Below are positions 35,101-44,104 of a stretch of 54,051 nt of DNA, in pieces. The translations under genes and the position numbers were made by a program. The stretch's first letter is position 1. Each line of letters starts with the position of its first letter. Source of the stretch: Myxococcales bacterium (GTDB lineage: Bacteria; Myxococcota_A; Bradymonadia; UBA4248); contig SFMP01000083.1 in assembly GCA_004554395.1 (NCBI GenBank), positions 1-54,051 of the forward strand. The letters run 5' to 3'. The notes under the pieces were generated by a model, which did not search any database, was not told where the DNA came from, and saw nothing but the letters and a program-made list of their open reading frames with translations.

Positions 35101-35951
35101 TGGGCGATCAACTCGGGTTTGCCAATGCTCTTGCACAGATGGCTGAAATCAACATTCAGCAACTCATCTACGACGAAGCGCAAAAGTTCACGCTTCGCAG
35201 CATGCCCATCTTCAAAGATTTTCACGATGCCCTGGGCAATGCCCGTTGCCAATCGCTATTGGCGCAAATCGAGCTGGCTCATTGTCAACTCGACAATGCC
35301 ATGACTTTGGCTGAACAAGCATTCGAACAGTACAAAAAGACCGATAAATTCAATGCCCAAGTCGATTTGTCGATATTTATCGGCACGGTTCAGACGTATC
35401 AGAACAAATTCGATATGGCACAAGCCAGCTTGAACCAAGCAGAAATGTTGCTCGATATCCATCAATCGAATGCGAGTCGCCCAGAGCTCTATAATGCGAT
35501 GGGGCTTTTGTACGAATGTCGAGGCGATTTTGCAAATGCCGACCGATATTATCGCATGGCGCAAGATACGGCTCAGTCGATGGAATACCTCGAACAAGTT
35601 TACGTGGCGCGGATGAACGTCATCAAGGTCAACATGTTCTTTACGCCAGGGCGTTGGTACTACGATGAATTGCTCAAGATAGCGAATGAATCGCGTACCT
35701 ATGGCCTCAAAAATGCCCAGATTCACGCGTTGTTGTTTATCGTGTGGTTCGAGGGGGTCTATGGCGAGCAACGCACCTGGGAGAATCTCATGGGCGAATT
35801 GACGCGATTCGTCCAAATACAGCGATTGCCAGTGCAAGGGCTATTGCGTCGCTTCGAATTCGACGTCGACGTTTTGAAATACGTCGGTGCCGACTTATCG
35901 GCCGCATTGCGCCGTAGCGCAGGATGGATTCGACAGTATTTGTGTCCGTAG
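32163..35951 (+). CDS. Ser/Thr kinase-ATPase-TPR multidomain protein
   Basis: 1262 residues. ATG 32163 (MSDVVKPDLPNPGDRLADRY) is chosen because upstream in-frame residues are not conserved-looking; the Shine-Dalgarno is weak. Kinase domain about 20-290: Gly loop SLGGFGAVY, with Ser27 in place of the first Gly, K49, HRD at 143-145, DFG at 167-169, and MAPEQ. Then an AAA/STAND-like ATPase with Walker A GTTGIGKT near 362 and Walker B-like VMLSVENIHWADTDSLNLL, followed by about ten TPR-type helix pairs (about 740-1180). No membrane helix. It resembles the myxobacterial class of PK-AAA-TPR regulators, which sense or scaffold signals. It is likely transcribed before a second kinase. Confidence 0.92.
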   Translation: MSDVVKPDLPNPGDRLADRYTIIQRVSLGGFGAVYRALQDNLGRDIALKVLLPDVVSNNADYVEQFRQEALLTSQLRHPNTITIFDYGQTETGLLFLVMEWLDGKTLTEVLKNEGALSYDRCLHISQQILKSLSEAHERGMVHRDLKPSNLMLCVQYGEQDFVKVLDFGLVKNLSDETLSIRGKAVEAPHFTAKRRAPGTPHYMAPEQAMGKGTTTSADVYAFGLILYEMLTGKRAFDGTDKMEVLLKQVRQPCPPLPDELVDTFLGKVVAQCVEKDPLKRPQSATALLRDYQLNEETRGIEIHNGDFEAQARWKSLAEPRVVSDVSSSLKEIFVGRRDEVDEFRSIIEKGIAERQGTTFVVTGTTGIGKTALVNKFADIFLEVSHGLRISTAFLPQNYLSFSAIRFALRKFLNVASDDASVAQVEIKRALSRYEISDSYLVTFLTHFIVGKYGQSGDEREQAELRLEEFFDALSRVAPVMLSVENIHWADTDSLNLLWKLALAVVSKHRPFFLVATFRHQKLAANRELQMLLERFNRLEHVYYREMQLAWLNKKDCAAIIENAVKMQRPMANQCMQLSKGNPLFLNLVLRYIVDEKQTLGADEAQKLVIPNSIERISLKRIDQIVRKYNQPEFREILRHAALIGETFSLATVETLLRRDGKYSLLDCTSRALEVWRREGILRRQWDADMSFEFIHPHIVEFFNIDSTPELHLNVARTKEALSETDLYIDYEDIARHFKLAGDKKNALRFLDCAANAALQNTNLLKARLLYEEMLPLFEADESIERQKNVYHQLGDLTLRLSEFGPAKDYLQKTVQISQESGDHQLEGLAYCGLAELALAQNQLEEASSNYTRAKNTLTADDPSVQSKLLLGMGKLSKLKADWQAALACFQKAYDYSSNAANFDLMASALYELGVIYLSLGVVRQAHECFVAAQKNYQTVGNTADEASVLLALSKTYGIFMRPDDAHISNESAIEIYQKLGDQLGFANALAQMAEINIQQLIYDEAQKFTLRSMPIFKDFHDALGNARCQSLLAQIELAHCQLDNAMTLAEQAFEQYKKTDKFNAQVDLSIFIGTVQTYQNKFDMAQASLNQAEMLLDIHQSNASRPELYNAMGLLYECRGDFANADRYYRMAQDTAQSMEYLEQVYVARMNVIKVNMFFTPGRWYYDELLKIANESRTYGLKNAQIHALLFIVWFEGVYGEQRTWENLMGELTRFVQIQRLPVQGLLRRFEFDVDVLKYVGADLSAALRRSAGWIRQYLCP

Positions 35952-35992
35952 GAGTCGACAGACGAGAGCCGAACGAGGACGTTGAGAATCGT

Positions 35993-36035
35993 AGCCTTAT
36001 TTGCGTGCGTTCGCCGCGCGAATAGGGCTTTTTTT
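35993..36035 (+). terminator. Terminator after the kinase-TPR gene
   Basis: AGCCTTATTTGCG pairs with CGCGAATAGGGCT through G-U and one irregular pair, and is followed by seven T. Confidence 0.85.
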
Positions 36036-36170
36036 GGCACTTTTTTCGGAGAGAACACGAAAAGCGCATGAGTCGTCGATATTTGATTGATAGAGAATGA
36101 TGCGTGCGATAAAGTGAAATGTGGTGTGCGATGATTTAGGTTTTGTGCATTGGTGAGAGAGCCTAAGCTT

Positions 36171-38201
36171 ATGGTGATGTCTGGCAAAAAGTGTCCGAAA
36201 TGTGGCGTAGAGCTCGTCAAAGGTGCGAGTTATTGTCAACGTTGCGGAACGCGAATATTCGAAAACGACTTTGGCGATTTATCGTCAGATCCGTATATCG
36301 GGACGATAATCGACGATACGTTCGAGATTCAATCGATACTCGGAACGGGGAGCATGGGAATCGTCTACAAGGCGCATCACCGTGCGCTCAATTGTCCTGT
36401 AGCGATCAAGATATTGCGCCACGACTTTTTAAACGACCGCGTCGTTCAAACGCGGTTTCAGCGCGAGGCGCAAGCGGCGAGTAGCCTTTCGCATCCGAAT
36501 ATCATCCAGATTTACCACTACGGTCGCACGGCACTCAACGCGCCCTATATTGCGATGGAATGCCTCAACGGCAAAGAACTGTCGTCGCTCATTCCCGAAC
36601 AATTTCCGCTTTCGCCCAAGCGCGTTTGCCATATCGCGAGTCAGACGGCGCATGCGCTAAGCGCCGCGCATCATGCGAATATCATTCACCGCGATCTCAA
36701 GCCAGCCAATATCGTCGTCACGAATCGTTGTCACGACGATTTCGTCAAGGTTCTCGACTTTGGCATTGCCAAGATCGCCGACGTCGAAGGCGAGGGGTTG
36801 ACGCGCGAAGGTGCGATTTGTGGTACACCGGCGTTTATGAGCCCCGAGCAAGTCTTGGGTCGCAATATTACGCCACAGTCCGATATATTTAGCCTGGGTA
36901 GCACACTCTACTACATGTTGACGTGTCGACTGCCGTTCCATGGCGATAGCCTCGTCGATATGTCGCGATCGGTCTTATCGCTCAATCCGACGCCACCGAG
37001 CCAAGCTCGAATCGACTGTTATGTCGCGCCCGAGCTCGAATCGATATGTCTCAAGGCCCTCGAAAAAGACCCAGCTGACCGATTCGAAAGTGCCGATGAA
37101 ATGGCGGTAGCGCTCGATAGGCTTTATTCGCAGTTGCCCGACGATACAAGCAACATCAAGCCTAAGATCGTCATTCAATCGACCGATTGTGCGGCAATCG
37201 AAGATTTATCGGGAGCAACGGCTTGCATTAAGGCCTACGACGAAGACGACGAAGACGACGAAGCTGGCACAGTCGTCGAAATGCCGGCATTTCCAAGCGA
37301 ACCATCGATGTCGTCGGTTCACTCGACGCATACGAATACCGATTCGCCTGCGATGAAAAACCCGATCGTCTATGCCGTCTCACAGGTGCTCGACGTCATC
37401 AATCCCAATGCGACACCAGAATCGAATTCGCTTTTGATGACGCCGACGAACGACGAAGAAGTCGTCAAGTCGCGCAAGCGCTTTTTACTCGGGATCGTTT
37501 GCATCGTCGTCGGCGCTTGTCTCTTGCTCGTCATCGTCATATCGTTGACGGTGTTTGCGTTGCGTCCGAGCACATCAGATAGCGGAAAACAATCGACCGA
37601 AGAGTCGAATAAAGAAGCGGCTGCGGTAGCCGAAGATTTTGAAAAACGCCCAAGTCTCGATACGCTGATGAAAGTCGATACGGTCGTCGCCTCGATTCAA
37701 GCGGGGATGACCTATGCCACGGCCTATGGATCTTTGCGCCTTGCCGACGAAGATCGCGCCCGAGTCGCTGCCGATAGTGGCGACGCCGATGATAATGGCG
37801 GCGAGGTGGGCGACGAAGGCGATGCCGATGCTGTCGAGGCGGCCAATGTCGAACAAGCGCCTAAACCTGCGCCGAAGCCGACAGTTGCAAAGACGACGAA
37901 ACCTGCGCAAAAATCGGGATCGACGGCAAAGAAGACGACGAAACCTGCGCAAAAATCGGGATCGACGGCAAAGAAGACGACGAAATCGAACGCGTCGAAA
38001 TCAAGTGCTTCGAAAAACCAAGGGCGTGGCAAAGTCTCGTATGCATCGCAAATTGCGCAAGCCGAAAAGCTCGAAAAACAAGGCGATAAGGTAAAAGCGT
38101 GCTCGATTTATCGTCAAATTTTGCGCGGTGAAGGCATTAGTCAGAGCGAAAAATTAAAAGTTCAAGCGAAGATAAGGAATTGTGGGCGCATTTCGATTTA
38201 A
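36171..38201 (+). CDS. Zinc-ribbon membrane Ser/Thr kinase
   Basis: 676 residues. ATG 36171 is preferred over GTG 36150; ATG 36177 is also possible. An N-terminal zinc ribbon (C8, C11, C22, C25 in CPKCG...CQRCG) precedes a kinase domain (about 50-320): Gly loop LGTGSMGIVY (57-66), K80, HRDLKPAN near 174, DFG and MSPEQ. Then an acidic linker, one transmembrane helix (about 438-465), and an extracytoplasmic region with a Lys/Ala/Thr repeat (KPAQKSGSTAKKTT twice, 42-bp DNA repeat) and a final TPR-like helix pair ending NCGRISI. HRD is intact, so this is an RD kinase. It is immediately upstream of the two paralogous anchored proteins. Confidence 0.92.
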   Translation: MVMSGKKCPKCGVELVKGASYCQRCGTRIFENDFGDLSSDPYIGTIIDDTFEIQSILGTGSMGIVYKAHHRALNCPVAIKILRHDFLNDRVVQTRFQREAQAASSLSHPNIIQIYHYGRTALNAPYIAMECLNGKELSSLIPEQFPLSPKRVCHIASQTAHALSAAHHANIIHRDLKPANIVVTNRCHDDFVKVLDFGIAKIADVEGEGLTREGAICGTPAFMSPEQVLGRNITPQSDIFSLGSTLYYMLTCRLPFHGDSLVDMSRSVLSLNPTPPSQARIDCYVAPELESICLKALEKDPADRFESADEMAVALDRLYSQLPDDTSNIKPKIVIQSTDCAAIEDLSGATACIKAYDEDDEDDEAGTVVEMPAFPSEPSMSSVHSTHTNTDSPAMKNPIVYAVSQVLDVINPNATPESNSLLMTPTNDEEVVKSRKRFLLGIVCIVVGACLLLVIVISLTVFALRPSTSDSGKQSTEESNKEAAAVAEDFEKRPSLDTLMKVDTVVASIQAGMTYATAYGSLRLADEDRARVAADSGDADDNGGEVGDEGDADAVEAANVEQAPKPAPKPTVAKTTKPAQKSGSTAKKTTKPAQKSGSTAKKTTKSNASKSSASKNQGRGKVSYASQIAQAEKLEKQGDKVKACSIYRQILRGEGISQSEKLKVQAKIRNCGRISI

Positions 38202-38238
38202 TCGTCAATCGACGCTCAGAAAGAGTTGAGGGATAAAC

Positions 38239-40170
38239 GTGTCGCGAAGAAGCATAGCGATGCGCGATCGACGCGTGCGGTTATGGATATGGCTTTCGGT
38301 CATTGGCATAGGGATTTTCGTCTACTTTTGCCAACATCCCATTCGCATTAAGCAAGAGGCGAAGATATCGCAAGGCGTAGCCATGACTCTCGATTCGACG
38401 AGCGATTATCTCGTCGTCGTCGACGAAATGGCACCCAATGCCACGCCAGAATCGTTCATGGAAATGTCGTTTTCCTATGCGTGGATCAATACATTCCAGC
38501 AAGAAATCGGTCCGGTGTCGGTCATTGGAGCGCAGCAATTCCCGCAAGCAGATTTGAGTGGTTTCAAACTCGTCGTTCTGACGCGTTCTGTATCGGAGCG
38601 CGGCGATTGGGTGCCAAAGATTCGCAGCTATTTAGAACGCGGTGGCAACGTCGTCTTAGAAATGCCCGGTGCCAAATTGCGCGCATTGGCCTCGGCCGAT
38701 GGCAAAGGAGGGCTACGCAAGCCCCAGACTGTGACGTATGCCCATGGCTTGATGCCCGAGTTTCAAAAGGCGTTGTCGGCGATAAAATTGAGCGAAATGA
38801 CGCAGATCATCGGATCGGCAGGGCCGCTCGACGATTCGCAAACGTGGATGACGATCGATGGCGTGCCCGTTATTTATACGAAGCATTATTCTGCGGGCAA
38901 TGTGATTACGGTCGATTTCGACTATGGCATGCTTTTGACGTCGTTACAGCAAGGTCGTCCGCTTGACGATTTGACGATTCGCAACATGCGCGGCACGGCC
39001 CAAATCGAGACCGAAGATTTGGCAAAGCTCGACGTTCCCGATATGCCGATAGCCGATATCCTCGAGCGATTCATCGTCTATGGCGTCGTCGGCCATAGCG
39101 TCGCCATCGCCAGTTTTTGGCCGTTTTTCGATTCGATGAACGGTGCCATTGTCGTGACGCACGACGAAGGCGGCATGGGCGACGCGGCTCTTTGGACGTC
39201 TCAATACGAAGCGACGTTTCAGGCTTCCTCGACGTTATTTGCTCGCGTTCCGCTTCAAATGACCGAATACGGCGTTGGGCTAACCGATAAAACGCATACC
39301 GAGCTCGGGCTTTCGTTTGAACTCAATGCCGACGACAAATCGAGTGCGCAAGAACCCATGGGCTGGTTTAAGTTTTCGCCGATATGGCGAACGTATAACG
39401 TCGATCAGCAAACGCAACAGTTGCGCCAATGGATGCCCACCGGATCGCAGCTCATCTCTTCGCAAGCGAAAGATGGAATATGGACGCCCGAATATACGCG
39501 AGCCTTTCGCATGATTGCGGCGGCAGGGTTCCGAAACGATGCCTCGTATCGTGCGCCAAAAGACGTTCCGGGCTATGTCTTCGGATCGGGTTTCCCATTC
39601 GTTCCGCTCGACGTCAACGGGCGCATCTTCAACATCCTCGAATATCCGGTCGTATTCTCATCGCTACAGACGCAAGAGGAAAGGGAGTTTTTCGAAACCA
39701 TCGTCGCGGCGAGCGCAAAGCAGACGCACGAAGTCATCACCGTGAGCTTTTCACCGCAACGCTATACGACGCATCCCGATTACGAAATCTTCGAGACATG
39801 GCAAGAAGCATATCGGATAGCGAGTGAACACAAGCACTGGATAACGAGCATATCGAATTACTTTAGGTTTTCGCGTGCGCGATTTACGGGCGAATTGCGT
39901 TCGCGATCGACCGATCTCAAAATCGGCAACAAGACGTCGCATCTGCTTCGGATCGAATTATTGGCACCCGAAAATGGCATGTCTATTTCGGTCCCCAAGA
40001 CGTTGCGCACGCGCTCGTTTAGCGAGGCACGACGCGGATTACAGCGCGTCAAAGAAGACGTCATATTACCCGAGGTCATACAGACGAGTGCCGTTTCGGT
40101 GATGGGTTACGAACGCATGATCATCCCGTTGCAACGCGGTTTTAATGCCATCGACGTCGTATACGAATAA
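38239..40170 (+). CDS. Membrane-anchored protein, paralog 1
   Basis: 643 residues. Start GTG 38239 with GAGGG upstream. One N-terminal transmembrane helix (about 13-32) followed directly by HPIRI, then a large periplasmic region: an alpha/beta domain (VVLEMPGAKL...GVPVIY), and a second domain with AIVVTHDEGGMGDAALWT and GYVFGSGFPFVPLD. It shares order and many motifs with the next gene (HPIRI, LEMPG, TSLQQGRP, GYxFGSxxPF), so they are paralogs. The second domain resembles a polysaccharide deacetylase fold but lacks the usual catalytic His pair, so any enzymatic role is doubtful. Family not recognised with certainty. Confidence 0.85.
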   Translation: MSRRSIAMRDRRVRLWIWLSVIGIGIFVYFCQHPIRIKQEAKISQGVAMTLDSTSDYLVVVDEMAPNATPESFMEMSFSYAWINTFQQEIGPVSVIGAQQFPQADLSGFKLVVLTRSVSERGDWVPKIRSYLERGGNVVLEMPGAKLRALASADGKGGLRKPQTVTYAHGLMPEFQKALSAIKLSEMTQIIGSAGPLDDSQTWMTIDGVPVIYTKHYSAGNVITVDFDYGMLLTSLQQGRPLDDLTIRNMRGTAQIETEDLAKLDVPDMPIADILERFIVYGVVGHSVAIASFWPFFDSMNGAIVVTHDEGGMGDAALWTSQYEATFQASSTLFARVPLQMTEYGVGLTDKTHTELGLSFELNADDKSSAQEPMGWFKFSPIWRTYNVDQQTQQLRQWMPTGSQLISSQAKDGIWTPEYTRAFRMIAAAGFRNDASYRAPKDVPGYVFGSGFPFVPLDVNGRIFNILEYPVVFSSLQTQEEREFFETIVAASAKQTHEVITVSFSPQRYTTHPDYEIFETWQEAYRIASEHKHWITSISNYFRFSRARFTGELRSRSTDLKIGNKTSHLLRIELLAPENGMSISVPKTLRTRSFSEARRGLQRVKEDVILPEVIQTSAVSVMGYERMIIPLQRGFNAIDVVYE

Positions 40171-40181
40171 GTAGCAATAAT

Positions 40182-42083
40182 ATGCAGGGCGATTCATCAT
40201 TTATCAAGCGATTCAAAATCGATTTTATCTTGCTCGGTGTGCTTGCATGCGTTTGCTTGGGCTATGTCGTCGATGCGCATCCGATCCGGATATCGCGCAG
40301 TGATACGCCGGGGGCGGCATCGATGCCACAACAACTCGGGCAATCGAATATCTTACTCATCTTGCCCGATACGACGCAAACAGCCGAATCGTATCCAGAG
40401 ATGGACTTTTCCTTTGCATGGTACAATGCCATGTCGCAAGTCATCGGCCCGTTTTCGATTGCGCTCACGCGCCAAATTCAGTCGTCCGAAGACCTGGCGC
40501 AAGCGCGTCTCATCGTCATACCGCAGAATGCTGCCGAACAAATGAACGAAGCCCAGATCCAGAGTGTGGCGCAAAGCGTCCAGCTCGGGGCATCGCTCAT
40601 ACTCGAAATGCCCGGTCATGCTTGGGCGCCTGTGACGGGGATGCGGCTCAATACGCGTGGAAATGCCACGATAAAGCGCGTCACCGATGCGCCTAATTCG
40701 CCACTCTCGGGCACGTATAAAGACCATTTGCTCAACACCCCTATCGATACGCGCGTCATGCGCATGGATGCTTCGAATCCCGAGGCTTTGCCATCGAATG
40801 GATTATTGCTCGAAATCGATGGCGCCATTGCGCATGCCAAACGATCGCTGGGCGCTGGAATCGTCCACATTCTGGGGTTTAATTTTGGGCAAGCGATGAC
40901 TTCGCTCCAACAAGGGCGCCCGAGCGATGCATTTCGCATCGATGGAGAAGAATCGCCTCGTACTTCCGACCTCATCCTCAACGAGCGCATGCGCACGAAT
41001 ACCGTGCCTTATGCCGATTTGCTCAAGATGCACGTATTTGGGAGTGCATTCCAAGCGGCGCCATTCCCCATGCTTTGGCCCATTGCCAACGGCAAAAAGA
41101 GTGCCCTCATCGTCAGCCACGAAACGGGGAATTTGGGCGATGAAGCGTTTTCGTCGGCAAAATACGAGTTGGAATTTGGCGCACATGCGACATGGCTAGC
41201 GACTGCGTCGACGATATCGAGTGAGACTTTGCGCAAATACGCGAGCGAGGGTTTCGATATCGGTGCATCGATCTATCGCCCTCCCGCCGATCGGATCGAC
41301 GAGCCTTGGGGCATAGCCTTTTTTAAGCCGATCGCCTTCGAGCAAACGGTTGCCGATCAAAGACGCGCACTGATGCAGCAGATTTCGAGCCCCATATCGA
41401 CGTGTAAATATGCCAAGAATGTCTGGTCGCGCGATTATACGGCGTTTTTCCGGTATTTAACGGCGGCGCAGTGCCAAATCGATTTGTCGTATGGCCCCGG
41501 AACGGAGGGCGATTACGGCTATTTGTTCGGATCGTCGTATCCATTTTTGCCGATTGAGCGCAATGGCTTGCCGTTCCCCGTCTATGCATTGCCGACGACG
41601 ATAGACGACGGCGTCGGGCTCGGTTCGATCCCCGAACACGCGCCGTTGCAAATGCTCAAAGATGCCGAATCGACGTGGAATGGTCCGATCGTCGTCAATT
41701 TTAGCGCAACGGCGATGCAAGAAACGCCGAGCTATCTATCGCCGCAAACGTGGCACGAGCTCTTGGCCTATGCCAAAGAAAACGACGTTCTCATGCCGTC
41801 GGCAAAATCGTTTATGCAGCACTACACGCTACGCAAGCAATCGCACTTGCTCTATACGTGGAATCCCAATGCGCGAACGTTGCAAGCACAAGTGCGGCTC
41901 CCAAAGGCAGACTTTTCGTATACTTTGGCGATTCCAAAGCGCACACAAGCGGGGGCGCTCGACACGTTGTGGCTCGACAAACGCCAGCTCGACATCGAAG
42001 CGGGCAAGACGTCGTCCGATGGGCTCTTGCTACTCATTCCGCTCGAGGCGAGTGAACACAGCATCGAGGCGCATTATCAATGA
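40182..42083 (+). CDS. Membrane-anchored protein, paralog 2
   Basis: 633 residues, 11 bases after paralog 1. N-terminal transmembrane helix (13-31) then HPIRI; alpha/beta domain (LILEMPGHAWAPV), TSLQQGRPSDAFRI, ALIVSHETGNLGDEAFSS and GYLFGSSYPFLPIE. Same domain order as paralog 1 at moderate identity. The deacetylase-like segment again lacks the catalytic His pattern (SHETGN instead of TFDDG). It ends just before convergent lepB; 11 bases separate the stops. No Shine-Dalgarno is obvious, suggesting translational coupling to paralog 1. Confidence 0.85.
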   Translation: MQGDSSFIKRFKIDFILLGVLACVCLGYVVDAHPIRISRSDTPGAASMPQQLGQSNILLILPDTTQTAESYPEMDFSFAWYNAMSQVIGPFSIALTRQIQSSEDLAQARLIVIPQNAAEQMNEAQIQSVAQSVQLGASLILEMPGHAWAPVTGMRLNTRGNATIKRVTDAPNSPLSGTYKDHLLNTPIDTRVMRMDASNPEALPSNGLLLEIDGAIAHAKRSLGAGIVHILGFNFGQAMTSLQQGRPSDAFRIDGEESPRTSDLILNERMRTNTVPYADLLKMHVFGSAFQAAPFPMLWPIANGKKSALIVSHETGNLGDEAFSSAKYELEFGAHATWLATASTISSETLRKYASEGFDIGASIYRPPADRIDEPWGIAFFKPIAFEQTVADQRRALMQQISSPISTCKYAKNVWSRDYTAFFRYLTAAQCQIDLSYGPGTEGDYGYLFGSSYPFLPIERNGLPFPVYALPTTIDDGVGLGSIPEHAPLQMLKDAESTWNGPIVVNFSATAMQETPSYLSPQTWHELLAYAKENDVLMPSAKSFMQHYTLRKQSHLLYTWNPNARTLQAQVRLPKADFSYTLAIPKRTQAGALDTLWLDKRQLDIEAGKTSSDGLLLLIPLEASEHSIEAHYQ

Positions 42084-42094
42084 TGCGATAAACT

Positions 42095-43057
42095 TTAGAG
42101 GATTTTTCGGAACATGCGCGACCATCGCGGGCTCAGATGCCCCGACGACCACCATATCATCTGGGCGCGCCCTTTGATATTGTCGATCGGAACTTGCCCC
42201 CAACATCGGGAATCGGCCGAATTATCGCGGTTATCGCCCATTGCAAAGACGTGCCCGGGCTTGACCGTGATGGGGCCGAAGTGCGACGATGGCATTTCGT
42301 GCGTTATCGTCGTATACGACTTTTCGCCGATGCGCTCGGTGTTCCAATGCTGAAGCCGTCGATCGGTGAGGTACATGAAATCGGAAACCGTGCTTTCGTA
42401 ATAGGGGGTTTGAGAAATCGGATGCCCATTGACGTATATCGTTTGGCCGATGACTTCGATCGTATCGCCTTCGACGCCGATAATTCGCTTAATGTAGTCG
42501 CTGTCTTTCGTGAGAGATTCGTTCGAGAGGCAGCGTGAATTGGTGCGAGCCAAATAATCGCGTGCTTCGTTGCGCGGAAACGCAAAGACGACGACATCGC
42601 CGCGTTCGGGCTTCGAAAACCATACGACATAGCGATTGAGCAAGGGCAAACGCAATCCATAGCTCAATTTGGTGACGAACAATTGATCGCCTTCCAAAAG
42701 CGTTGGAACCATCGATCGCGTAGGGATTTTGAACGGCTCGACGAAAAACGTGCGCAGTACGAAGGCGACGGCCAAGGCGATGAGCAAGCTTTCGACGACT
42801 TCTCTTGCCCCCGATTTGCGAGCAAATTTGAGCCGTTTTTCGACGATTTCTTGCACTTTTCGATAGGGTGCTTCGACCGAATCGTCGTCTTTGGCGAGCG
42901 CCGTGCGTAGCGCATTGAGCCCAGCTTCGATTTCGGTTATCGACTCGGCCGAGAGCTTTTTCTTGGCTCGTTTATAGAGTTTTTCGGCATCGTTGAGCGC
43001 ATTTTGTGCATCACGACGCGAAACTTTAGGCGTATTTTCAGATGGCGAAACGGACAT
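42095..43057 (-). CDS. lepB: Signal peptidase I
   Basis: 320 residues. Cleaves signal peptides of exported proteins at the periplasmic membrane face. Catalytic Ser is S115 in PTRSMVPTL, general-base Lys K190 in DSDYIKRIIGVEGD, and GDNRDNSADSRCWG completes the family motifs. Transmembrane helix about 86-104. Unusual is an 85-residue N-terminal cytoplasmic extension predicted as coiled coil (DAEKLYKRAKKKLSAESITEIEAGL). lepB follows the rplS operon with the FHA gene inserted between; the start at 43057 lies 24 bases after the FHA stop. Confidence 0.96.
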   Translation of the reverse strand: MSVSPSENTPKVSRRDAQNALNDAEKLYKRAKKKLSAESITEIEAGLNALRTALAKDDDSVEAPYRKVQEIVEKRLKFARKSGAREVVESLLIALAVAFVLRTFFVEPFKIPTRSMVPTLLEGDQLFVTKLSYGLRLPLLNRYVVWFSKPERGDVVVFAFPRNEARDYLARTNSRCLSNESLTKDSDYIKRIIGVEGDTIEVIGQTIYVNGHPISQTPYYESTVSDFMYLTDRRLQHWNTERIGEKSYTTITHEMPSSHFGPITVKPGHVFAMGDNRDNSADSRCWGQVPIDNIKGRAQMIWWSSGHLSPRWSRMFRKIL

Positions 43058-43081
43058 GAGATTCCAGATAAAGCTCGCAGA

Positions 43082-44104
43082 TTAGTCGATATCGGGGGAT
43101 TCGACGCGGAACAACTGCTGACCGAGGAAGATCAGGTCGCCGTGATAGAGCTGTGTTTTCTTATTGAGTTTCATCCACGTACCGTTCGACGAATTGAGGT
43201 CGAGCAAATAGAAATTTCCATCTTCGCCCGGATAGATTTGCGCGTGGCGCCCGCTCATAAAGCGGTCTTTGTTGAAGACGATATCGCCCGTTTCGCGCCC
43301 GAAGACGGCGCCATTTTCCGACAAGCAATAGACGTTTTGGGTGATATTTCCGACGCCGATTTGGACGAGTTTGTAGTCGCCGCCGCTCGAGGGCGATCCC
43401 ATGTAACGCGTGCCATCGGCCGATCGAGCTTTGTTGGAGACGACTTGTTCGAAGCGTTCGAATCGCAAGAGCTCGCGACCAGCCAAGAAGCAGTCGCCGG
43501 GGACGAGTAAGACTTCTTCGCGCGTGCGCAAAAACGTGCCGTTGAGGCTGTCGAGATCTTCGATAAATAGCCCGCGGCCCTCGACGAGTAAGCGCGCATG
43601 TCGCGGCGAAAGAAAGGCGTCGGATGGGAAGCGCGAATCGCCACTCCGCCCGAGTATCGTTTCGTTGAATTTGAGGGGGATGCGGACGCCGTCGCTACTA
43701 TCTTCGTTAATCGAGATGAGGGCGACATCGATATCGATGGCGCGAACTTCGACGTCGTTGAATTGGTGTTTTGCCGTGTAATTGCCCAAGTATGCGGCGC
43801 AGAAACCGCAATATTTGTTGGTGCTGGGGCAAACGGCACCACAGCTACGGCAATGAATTTCGCCATCGCCAGCATTATCGGAATAGAAGATATTCGAGAT
43901 GCCTGAATCGTTATAGGCATCTTGTAGAGCCGCCGAGACCGAGGGCGCAGGGCCTTTGTCGTGCGCGGCCGAAACGCCGTGATTCGTCGGTCCGAGATTC
44001 ATCGTGCCCTGGAATTGTACGGCTTCGCTACCCAGTCCTAAGACATCGAGCAGTGCTTCGGTCAAAATTTCGTCTTCTCCGTTACGGTTGCCGATCCCAG
44101 CCAT
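43082..44104 (-). CDS. Zinc-ribbon protein with two FHA domains
   Basis: 340 residues. An N-terminal low-complexity part (1-75), then a zinc ribbon (C85, C88, C99, C102), FHA domain 1 (about 140-215: LGRSGDSRFP, SPRHARLL, SLNGTF) and FHA domain 2 (about 265-335: VFGRETGDIVF, MSGRHAQIY, SSNGTW). FHA domains bind phosphothreonine, so this is a plausible reader of the Ser/Thr kinases in the window; the zinc ribbon is shared with the kinase at 36171. Start ATG 44104 has GAGGA six bases upstream. It is transcribed from the promoter at 44415-44443 and precedes lepB. Confidence 0.93.
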   Translation of the reverse strand: MAGIGNRNGEDEILTEALLDVLGLGSEAVQFQGTMNLGPTNHGVSAAHDKGPAPSVSAALQDAYNDSGISNIFYSDNAGDGEIHCRSCGAVCPSTNKYCGFCAAYLGNYTAKHQFNDVEVRAIDIDVALISINEDSSDGVRIPLKFNETILGRSGDSRFPSDAFLSPRHARLLVEGRGLFIEDLDSLNGTFLRTREEVLLVPGDCFLAGRELLRFERFEQVVSNKARSADGTRYMGSPSSGGDYKLVQIGVGNITQNVYCLSENGAVFGRETGDIVFNKDRFMSGRHAQIYPGEDGNFYLLDLNSSNGTWMKLNKKTQLYHGDLIFLGQQLFRVESPDID

